The position numbers were made by a program, and so were the translations under genes. The notes under the pieces were generated by a model. That model had not been told where the DNA came from and did no database searches. It saw nothing but the letters and a program-made list of their open reading frames with translations. 6,349 nucleotides of DNA from Candidatus Methanoperedens sp. (GTDB lineage: Archaea > Halobacteriota > Methanosarcinia > Methanosarcinales > Methanoperedenaceae): positions 1 to 6,349 of the forward strand of contig JAHFCV010000024.1 in assembly GCA_023249275.1 (NCBI GenBank). Reading direction: 5' to 3'. Positions 1-5,646 of this stretch are shown here, in pieces; the first letter of the stretch is position 1, and each line of letters starts with the position of its first letter.

Positions 1-292
1 TAAAACATAAACCACTCTCTACTTCTCCAAGTAGTGCTTTGAACCCAAGTTCTTTTACAATTTTTGTAAAGTTATTATTTATATCCATGCCAATAATATT
101 TTTTGGATCATTTGCCAAAAAATTTCCAGTTGCACATCCAATTTCAAGCATTTTATATTCATCTCTATTTAGAAACTCCTCAAAATACAGGGCAAAGTCT
201 ATATTTTTATATTTTTGAACATCACTGATGTTTTTAAAACCTTCATGGAATGAATAAGTTTCTAATGATTTAGGATGGTCTCTTTTCCTCAT
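1..292 (-). CDS. Class I SAM-dependent methyltransferase, partial (3' end beyond window)
   Basis: The 97 visible N-terminal residues begin MRKRDHPKSLETYSF. They contain a clear motif I of class I methyltransferases, LEIGCATGNF (about residues 49-58), which forms the glycine-rich SAM-binding loop. An acidic residue follows at the end of strand beta-2 (GMDIN, D70) and would bind the ribose hydroxyls. The catalytic and substrate-binding half lies beyond the window, so the acceptor is unknown; by context it may be a sugar, a lipid-linked glycan or a chain end. The ATG is one base after the acyltransferase stop and has a GGGAG ribosome-binding match 8 nt upstream. An ATG five bases earlier reads into a stop after two codons, which rules it out. 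Base composition is odd: about 29% G+C against about 45% in the preceding gene, with many AAA, AAT and ATA codons. This suggests a separate origin. The superfamily call is firm; the substrate is not known. Confidence 0.85.
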   Translation of the reverse strand, partial: MRKRDHPKSLETYSFHEGFKNISDVQKYKNIDFALYFEEFLNRDEYKMLEIGCATGNFLANDPKNIIGMDINNNFTKIVKELGFKALLGEVESGLCF

Positions 293-293
293 C

Positions 294-752
294 TCATACT
301 CTCCCAATCACCCTCGCAGGCACGCCTCCAACAACCGCATTCGCCTCAACATCCTTAGTGACCACAGCGCCCGCGCCGACGATTGCATTATTACCTATGG
401 TAACGCCTGCCAGCACTATCGCTCCGGCGCCTATGTATGCATTATCTTCGATAACCACTTCATTCTCTATCGGATTCTTCATGCTCCTTGAACTGTCGTG
501 CGTGAATATCATTGCCTTAGCCGCTATCTGAACGTATTCCCCAAGAGTTATACTTTTGGTTATATCCAGTATGCAATCAACTCCGATCCAGGAATATTTT
601 TTCATGGTCAGCCGCCCTTTTCTATATTTATCATTATAAATTATTCTAACTCCCCTGCTGATATATGCGGTTTTGTGAATATCATATTTATGCACCGCTC
701 TTTCAACGAACGCTCTTCCAACAGGCAGCAGTTCAAAAATTGGCTCTAACAT
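294..752 (-). CDS. Left-handed beta-helix (hexapeptide repeat) acyltransferase, probably a sugar O- or N-acetyltransferase
   Basis: This 152-residue protein probably transfers an acetyl group from acetyl-CoA to a sugar in the cytoplasm. Residues 1-50 form a leader without repeats. From about residue 54 hexapeptide-type repeats appear (IGVDCI, ITLGEYVQI), followed by FTHDSS with H85 and then a long repeat run at about 98-134 (IEDNAYIGAGAIVLAGVTIG). The C-terminus VVGGVPARVIGRV is typical of the LacA/NodL/MAT/WbbJ-type acetyltransferases. H85 sits where those enzymes keep the catalytic His, in a Thr-His segment before the last coils. This resembles O-acetyltransferases more than WbpD, although WbpD-like N-acetylation of the 3-amino sugar made by the upstream genes is possible. 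The ATG is 13 nt after the asparagine synthase stop, with only a weak GGA match 6 nt upstream. Its 3' part is G+C rich (near 58%), in contrast with the next gene. The fold call is strong; the acceptor is inferred. Confidence 0.88.
   Translation of the reverse strand: MLEPIFELLPVGRAFVERAVHKYDIHKTAYISRGVRIIYNDKYRKGRLTMKKYSWIGVDCILDITKSITLGEYVQIAAKAMIFTHDSSRSMKNPIENEVVIEDNAYIGAGAIVLAGVTIGNNAIVGAGAVVTKDVEANAVVGGVPARVIGRV
301..305 (-). promoter_or_regulatory. Ribosome-binding site of the methyltransferase gene
   Basis: On the minus strand this reads GGGAG, 8 nt before the ATG at 292. It lies inside the last codons of the acyltransferase gene. It supports the start at 292 and suggests that ribosomes finishing the acyltransferase can re-initiate here. 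Confidence 0.6.
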
Positions 753-765
753 TTTAATTCCATAT

Positions 766-2652
766 TTATCTAATTCTATTTAATAATAACTTAGGTTTAT
801 ATACATCATCGCTATCAATAAATATCTTATGCCACAACTGGAAGTACATCAATGCCAGAGGCTGATTATAATCAGGATTATCCTTACTTAAAACCTTTCT
901 TACATAATCATAATTAAAATAACCCTGCTTTTTTATATTTTCTTCAGAGAGAAGTTCATCTGTCAGTTCTCTCATATCTTTCTCAAACCATTTTACAATC
1001 GGAACTATAAATGGATGTTTCTTTCGTTTTATGATTTCATCAGGCAAAATCCCTGTCATAATTCTCTTCAGTATATATTTTTCATTTGAGCCTTTCAATT
1101 TCAGATCTGCCGGAACTGTCCCGGCAAACTCCACCAGCCTTTGATCAAGGAAAGGAACCCTTGCCTCGATCGCATGCGCCATCGTCATTTTATCTACGTT
1201 CATAAGATAATTATCCGGCAGGTTCACTTTTATCTCAAACGTAAGCATGTTCTCCAGGAAATTTTCAGCTTTAAAATGAGGATCAAGAGGGTCATCAATA
1301 TTTTTCAGATCAAATGTGCAAAGTTCTTTTTTTTCAGCTTCGGTAAACCGCCCAACCATCATTCTGTACATCTCCTTCCGGTCACCAAGCGTTTTCCCAA
1401 GGTTTGATGCAAAACCAAGATATCGCTTTGCTTTTCGAAAAGGAATGACATCTCCAAGGAACTTTGCCGCTCCGGGCGCGATGTTTCGCTTTATAAACGC
1501 AGGAAAAGGTTTCTGGTAATTATATATCATCGGCAAAAGCCGGTGCTGGGTATAACCCATAAATAACTCATCAGACCCTTCGCCGACAAGGACAACGGTC
1601 ACATGTTTCTTCGCCTTCTCTGAGATCATATACTCAGGAATTGCGGAAGCATCAAGAACAGGCTCATCAAAATGCCATATTATCTCAGGTAAGATCCCGA
1701 TATCCTTTGATTCCAGTACCACTTCATGGTGATCCGTTCCGAAATGCTCTGCAACAATTCTTGCATATCTTCCTTCATCATACGATCCCCCTTCTTCAAA
1801 ACTTGCGGTGATCGTTTTTACCGGCTCGTCCATCAAACCGCTCATAATAGCGACAACCGTACTTGAATCAAGCCCGCCTGAAAGGAAAGCGCCCAGTGGC
1901 ACCTCGCTCATCAATCTGGCACGAACCGCTTCGGTTAAAAGTTCCCTTACTTTATCAATATAATATTCATCATCCAGACGGCGTCCAGCGTTCATGGAAA
2001 AATCCCAGTACTTTCTGAGACTTACTTTTCCGTTTTCATAACTCAATGTGTGCCCTGCAGGCAACTTCTTGATCCCATCGAACATCGTTCTGGGGGAGGG
2101 AACGTAGCTGAACGTGAGGTAATGGTGCAGCGCCTGGATATCCACTTTTCGCTTAACTTCGCTGTATTGAAGGATTGACTTTATTTCAGAGCCAAATAGC
2201 AATTTTTCATCCCATCGGGTATAGTACAGTGGTTTTTTTCCAAGCCTGTCCCTTGCAAGCAGCAGTTTCTTTTTATTCAAGTCCCATATTGCAAAAGCGA
2301 ACATGCCAAGCAGGTGCTCAACGCATCTTTCCCCGAATTCTTCATACAAATGAACAATTACCTCGGTATCTGAAGATGTATAAAATCTGTGCCCCCGCTT
2401 TTCCAGCTCATCTTTTAATCCCAGATAATTATAAATTTCCCCATTGAATACTATCCATATGGATTCGTCCTCATTATGGACAGGCTGATGCCCGCTTTTT
2501 ATGTCAATAATACTCAATCTGCGGTGCCCCAGCCCTATTCCATTTTCAAGGAACATTCCTGAATCATCAGGACCCCTGTGCGCAATTACGTCACACATTC
2601 TCCTGAGTAAAGTCCCATCACTGAAACCCGCAGTACCGCATATACCGCACAT
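766..2652 (-). CDS. asnB: Asparagine synthase family protein (glutamine-hydrolysing, AsnB type)
   Basis: The product has 628 residues, the usual length for AsnB-type amidotransferases, and both domains look intact. The N-terminal class II glutaminase domain (about 2-200) starts MCGICG, with Cys2 as nucleophile after Met removal. It also has RGPDDSG (26-32), HRRLSIID (43-50), NGEIYNY (70-76) and SDTEV (94-98). The C-terminal ATP-pyrophosphatase synthetase domain has the PP-loop SGGLDSS (258-264), GEGSDELF (357-364) and ARVPFLD (497-503). Glutamine-derived ammonia would be passed to a carboxylate activated as an acyl-adenylate. In the canonical enzyme that is aspartate, giving asparagine. In polysaccharide loci, homologues such as WbpS and WbtH are proposed to amidate hexuronic acids, and its place between an aminotransferase and an acyltransferase favours a glycan role here. 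The start is fixed by the obligatory MCG, with a GTGATC ribosome-binding match 7 nt upstream. The family is certain; the substrate is open. Confidence 0.95.
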   Translation of the reverse strand: MCGICGTAGFSDGTLLRRMCDVIAHRGPDDSGMFLENGIGLGHRRLSIIDIKSGHQPVHNEDESIWIVFNGEIYNYLGLKDELEKRGHRFYTSSDTEVIVHLYEEFGERCVEHLLGMFAFAIWDLNKKKLLLARDRLGKKPLYYTRWDEKLLFGSEIKSILQYSEVKRKVDIQALHHYLTFSYVPSPRTMFDGIKKLPAGHTLSYENGKVSLRKYWDFSMNAGRRLDDEYYIDKVRELLTEAVRARLMSEVPLGAFLSGGLDSSTVVAIMSGLMDEPVKTITASFEEGGSYDEGRYARIVAEHFGTDHHEVVLESKDIGILPEIIWHFDEPVLDASAIPEYMISEKAKKHVTVVLVGEGSDELFMGYTQHRLLPMIYNYQKPFPAFIKRNIAPGAAKFLGDVIPFRKAKRYLGFASNLGKTLGDRKEMYRMMVGRFTEAEKKELCTFDLKNIDDPLDPHFKAENFLENMLTFEIKVNLPDNYLMNVDKMTMAHAIEARVPFLDQRLVEFAGTVPADLKLKGSNEKYILKRIMTGILPDEIIKRKKHPFIVPIVKWFEKDMRELTDELLSEENIKKQGYFNYDYVRKVLSKDNPDYNQPLALMYFQLWHKIFIDSDDVYKPKLLLNRIR

Positions 2653-2659
2653 ATCTAAT

Positions 2660-2665
2660 GATCAC
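2660..2665 (-). promoter_or_regulatory. Probable ribosome-binding site of the asparagine synthase gene
   Basis: On the minus strand this reads GTGATC, 7 nt before the ATG at 2652. It overlaps the stop codon of the aminotransferase gene. It matches the GGTGATC part of the anti-Shine-Dalgarno complement, a form often used by archaea. On its own this is weak evidence for the organism. Confidence 0.4.
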
Positions 2666-3738
2666 TCAAAAAATTCGTTGATTCTATTACAAATTTGTTT
2701 TACCTGTTCATCGCCCAGCAGTGGATAGATGGGCAGTGATAATATCTCATTACATAGATTTTCAGTATTCGGCAATTTGCAATCTTCAAATACCGGTTGT
2801 TTGTGAATGGGTATCGGATAATGTATGCCGGTCTCTATACCATTTTCATGCAGGAATTTTTGCAGTTCGTTTCTTCTCTCGGTTCTCACTACATAGAGAT
2901 GATATACATGTTTCCTGTTTTTTGCAACTACTGGTTTTACGAGGTCATCAGTCAGCATTTCGTTGTACTGTGCAGCGATCTCTCTTCGTCGTTGTGACCA
3001 TTCATCAAGCAATTTCAGTTGACACATTCCTATTGCAGCCGATATCTCAGACATTCTGAAATTATATCCAAGGATGGTACTTTTATATTTCCCCTCTTTC
3101 GTGCTGTAATCCCGCCCGTGGTCGTGGAGCATCTTCATGATCTTATAAAGTTTTTCATCCGATGTTACTGCCATCCCGCCGTCACCGGCTACGGTCATGT
3201 TTTTGGAGGGAAAAAATGAAAAACATCCTGCTTCTCCAAAAGAACCCGCTCTTCTGCCATTATACTCCGCTCCATGCGCCTGGCAGCAATCTTCAATAAG
3301 CGCAAAACCAGATTTTTCTTTAAGCTGCATTAATCTATCCATGTCGCACATCTGTCCGTAAAGATGAACACAGATGACCGCTTTAGTCCTGGAAGTGGTC
3401 TTACGTTCCACATCATTGACATCCATTAAATAATCATTACCTGTATCAACAAAAACAGGCTTTGCCCCGACCATAAGTATGGGTGTTGCTGATGCTATGA
3501 ATGTGTGGGAAGGAACTATGACTTCATCCTTAGCGCCTACGCCCAGTGCTTTCAATGCCATGAATATGGCTGATGTCCCGCTATTGGCTGAAACCCCGTA
3601 ACCTGCCCCGCAGTATCGTGAGAACTCCTTCTCGAACGCTTCCACGTTGGGACCTTTAATGAACCGTCGGCTGTCCAGGATCTCCAAAACTTTCTCTTTC
3701 ATTTCATCTGTAATTGTTGGTATTGACAATTGGATCAT
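2662..3738 (-). CDS. DegT/DnrJ/EryC1/StrS family PLP-dependent sugar aminotransferase
   Basis: This 358-residue, full-length protein probably transaminates a keto nucleotide sugar, usually with glutamate as amino donor. The family features appear in order: FIKGPNVEAFEKEF (26-39), the phosphate-binding SGTSA segment (53-57), PSHTFIASA (76-84), EDCCQAHGA (149-157) with D150 contacting the PLP ring nitrogen, and SFFPSKNMT (174-182). K179 is the Schiff-base lysine. GYNFRMSEI (224-232) and GIHYPIPIHKQP (304-315) follow. The last motif is typical of the WbpE/WlbC/PglE-type nucleotide-sugar aminotransferases. The ATG at 3738 overlaps the dehydrogenase stop as ATGA, so the two are translationally coupled. 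The pairing suggests the dehydrogenase makes a 3-keto sugar and this enzyme turns it into a 3-amino sugar, as in UDP-GlcNAc(3NH2)A synthesis. A 4-amino product cannot be excluded from sequence. The family assignment is very secure; regiochemistry and nucleotide are inferred. Confidence 0.95.
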   Translation of the reverse strand: MIQLSIPTITDEMKEKVLEILDSRRFIKGPNVEAFEKEFSRYCGAGYGVSANSGTSAIFMALKALGVGAKDEVIVPSHTFIASATPILMVGAKPVFVDTGNDYLMDVNDVERKTTSRTKAVICVHLYGQMCDMDRLMQLKEKSGFALIEDCCQAHGAEYNGRRAGSFGEAGCFSFFPSKNMTVAGDGGMAVTSDEKLYKIMKMLHDHGRDYSTKEGKYKSTILGYNFRMSEISAAIGMCQLKLLDEWSQRRREIAAQYNEMLTDDLVKPVVAKNRKHVYHLYVVRTERRNELQKFLHENGIETGIHYPIPIHKQPVFEDCKLPNTENLCNEILSLPIYPLLGDEQVKQICNRINEFFE

Positions 3739-4679
3739 AATACTATCTCTTTCCCTGTTTTAGCTGATTTTATCGCAGCTTCACACATTTTTACAATCTC
3801 ATATCCAATTTTTCCATTATTCACCGGAGTCTTATTTTGTTCTATGCATTCTATAAAATGTTTAAGTTCCTCTTTCAATGGTTCACTCTTTTTAATCTCG
3901 ATTGCAGAGCTGCCTGAATTTTTTATCACATTCTGTGATATTTCAATGAAATATTTGGTCATTGTTTGCTCTAAGAGATCTGAATATATCTTTTCTTTAG
4001 AACCTATAACCCATATATCCCTTTTCTTTAGCGGGTGTAACCAGCTTACCTCAATTGATGCGATAAAATCTCCATAATCAACAGATATCAGCGCACAATC
4101 TTCCCGTTCAGGCGAGATATGACCTATTGTTTTGCAGAATATCTTTTTTGGAGGTATTCCGAGGATAAGATCAAGCACATCAAAAAGATGGATCGCAAAA
4201 TTGAATACTGTTCCGCTATCTGTTCTGGGCGGGTTTGTTGAATGGATGTAACGCGACGTTATATAATCTATATTCCCGATATTTTTCATCTCATCCCTTA
4301 ATTTCAACACTGCCGGGTTGAATCTGAACAGATGCCCGACTGCCAGAATAAGCTGTTTTTCTGCAGACAGGTCAACGAGTTCTCTTGCCTTTTTTGAGTC
4401 CATCGTGATCGGCTTTTCAACAAGAACATGCTTTCCTGATAACAAACATTCCTTAACGATCTCATAATGAGTGTCTGTAGGGGATGCTATGCTGACCGCA
4501 TCCACATGCGGGATCAGGTTCTTATAATTTTTTTCGTAAATGATATCGTATTTTTTAGCCAGTTCATTGGCAGCCGGGAATGGGTCTGCGATCCCGACCA
4601 GAACACAATCCAGTTCTGAAAAAGTCTTAACATGATTCTGTCCCCATTTTCCTGCGCCAATTACTCCGATCTTGATCAT
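3735..4679 (-). CDS. Gfo/Idh/MocA family NAD(P)-dependent nucleotide-sugar dehydrogenase (WbpB/WlbA-like role likely)
   Basis: The 314-residue product has the standard two-domain layout. The N-terminal Rossmann fold begins IGVIGAGKWGQNH (4-16), with the acidic strand-2 end at D32 (GIADP). SIASPTDTHYE (63-73) and VEKPITMD (87-94) follow; K89 of the EKP motif is the usual catalytic lysine. The C-terminal alpha/beta domain contains GHLFRFNPAV (115-124), and FNFAIHLFDVLDLI (159-172) carries the conserved His (H163) near the active site. There is no signal peptide or membrane segment, so it acts in the cytoplasm. Members of this family paired with DegT aminotransferases oxidise C3 of UDP-GlcNAcA or related sugars, recycling NAD with 2-oxoglutarate in the WlbA type. 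The ATG overlaps the glycosyltransferase stop (ATGA), and its own stop overlaps the aminotransferase start in the same way. No UDP-sugar 6-dehydrogenase is in view, so the uronic-acid version of the pathway is only inferred. Confidence 0.93.
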   Translation of the reverse strand: MIKIGVIGAGKWGQNHVKTFSELDCVLVGIADPFPAANELAKKYDIIYEKNYKNLIPHVDAVSIASPTDTHYEIVKECLLSGKHVLVEKPITMDSKKARELVDLSAEKQLILAVGHLFRFNPAVLKLRDEMKNIGNIDYITSRYIHSTNPPRTDSGTVFNFAIHLFDVLDLILGIPPKKIFCKTIGHISPEREDCALISVDYGDFIASIEVSWLHPLKKRDIWVIGSKEKIYSDLLEQTMTKYFIEISQNVIKNSGSSAIEIKKSEPLKEELKHFIECIEQNKTPVNNGKIGYEIVKMCEAAIKSAKTGKEIVL

Positions 4680-5632
4680 GTCTTATCACTTACGACCCGT
4701 TCTAAGAATTTCATATATTCCCCTGCGATCTCTTTCCATGTATTAATTTTTATATTTTTAACATTATTAGCAAGTTGGTTTCTTAAATACTCGTTTTCGA
4801 TCAGCTCTTTTAAGCCTTTTGCAAGATCCTCTGTAAGGTAAGCATTTTCCCGATGGGTCAATACGTAATTCACGCGTCCCCTCAAACCCAATATTGTTTT
4901 CCCTGCTCTAATATACTCAAACATTTTTAAAGTGCAGTCGTCATCCGCGGTCAGAACCAGAATGTCCGCCGCTTTCAGATAACACGGCCATTCTTTATAA
5001 TTTACCATACCCATGAAATACACATTTTCCGGCGCATTTTTCTTGAATTCTTCATTTGTATTGCCAAATAAATACAGCTCACAATCTATATCCCTGACCG
5101 CAGCTATCAACTTATCAACCCTTTTTCTCTTAGACTGTTCCCCACCATAAAGAATTTTGATATTTCCACCGAGTGTAGCTGGCTCTTTCTGATCGAAATC
5201 CGGAGCAACGCCGTGCGGTATGTATAAAACAGGTTTATCCCATAGATCACAACGTTCTTTCTTAAATACACTTGGCGTGGTTATATGATCCGCATTTTCC
5301 ACAGTGAAATACTCATATAACGCCATTCTGGTTATCCCATCTTCTCTTCCATTTATGTCCACATAATCATCAGTCCAGTCGTGAATATGCGGCACTCTTA
5401 TCAAATGCATTTTCTTAAGAATAGATGGCATAATAGCAATAGGGCCAACTGAAATCAATACATCAGGCTTGAATTTTAGGTACCGAAAGTAGAAATATTT
5501 CCAATCCTGCCTTAAAACATGGTCAACCCTGTGTCCAGCCTCTTCAAAGAACGATGGAAGCCAATGCCACCGCATTCTAAATCCGGTGTCAGAATCTTTT
5601 TCTTTATTATGACTGATTATCTGGATACGCAT
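4676..5632 (-). CDS. GT-B fold glycosyltransferase, GT4-like (group 1)
   Basis: From the preferred ATG this is a 318-residue protein that probably transfers a sugar from a nucleotide donor to a glycan or lipid-linked acceptor at the cytoplasmic membrane face. The N-terminal half has MRIQIISHN at the start and PDVLISVGP (56-64). HDWTDDY (84-90) lies in the inter-domain region. IPHGV (138-142) is the typical linker to the C-terminal donor domain. That domain has LYGGEQSKRKRVDKLI (161-176), with basic residues placed to bind the diphosphate, then ADILVLT (222-228) and LKMFEYIRAGKTIL (235-248), the donor-binding loop with E239. The usual EX7E pattern appears as DX7E (D231, E239). A GTG six codons upstream (5650) would give a 324-residue form overlapping the epimerase stop, but it lacks a ribosome-binding match. 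The ATG at 5632 has GAGG 5 nt before it. Its stop overlaps the dehydrogenase start by 4 nt. Donor and acceptor are unknown. Confidence 0.87.
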   Translation of the reverse strand: MRIQIISHNKEKDSDTGFRMRWHWLPSFFEEAGHRVDHVLRQDWKYFYFRYLKFKPDVLISVGPIAIMPSILKKMHLIRVPHIHDWTDDYVDINGREDGITRMALYEYFTVENADHITTPSVFKKERCDLWDKPVLYIPHGVAPDFDQKEPATLGGNIKILYGGEQSKRKRVDKLIAAVRDIDCELYLFGNTNEEFKKNAPENVYFMGMVNYKEWPCYLKAADILVLTADDDCTLKMFEYIRAGKTILGLRGRVNYVLTHRENAYLTEDLAKGLKELIENEYLRNQLANNVKNIKINTWKEIAGEYMKFLERVVSDKT

Positions 5633-5637
5633 TTCAT

Positions 5638-5641
5638 CCTC
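5638..5641 (-). promoter_or_regulatory. Ribosome-binding site deciding the glycosyltransferase start
   Basis: GAGG on the minus strand lies 5 nt before the ATG at 5632. The competing in-frame GTG at 5650 has no comparable purine-rich motif upstream. This favours the ATG, which also places MRIQIISHN at the N-terminus as expected for a GT-B first strand. Confidence 0.55.
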
Positions 5642-5646
5642 ATGGC

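Noticed and set aside
753..765. Possible internal promoter or terminator in the longest gap near the acyltransferase
   Set aside because: The gap is only 13 nt, AT-rich, with no hairpin; there is no room for an independent regulatory element beyond a weak ribosome-binding site.
1531..1542. Small inverted repeat CGGC-AAAA-GCCG as a possible terminator
   Set aside because: The stem is only 4 bp, it lies deep inside the asparagine synthase gene, and no T-run follows on the transcribed strand.
2721..3059. Plus-strand open frame of 112 residues
   Set aside because: It is antisense to the aminotransferase gene, with a composition rich in Phe, Ile, His and Ser that is typical of reverse-strand reading and no known domain.
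3730..4077. Plus-strand open frame of 115 residues
   Set aside because: It lies fully opposite the strongly supported dehydrogenase gene, shows no recognisable motif, and is best explained as an antisense shadow.
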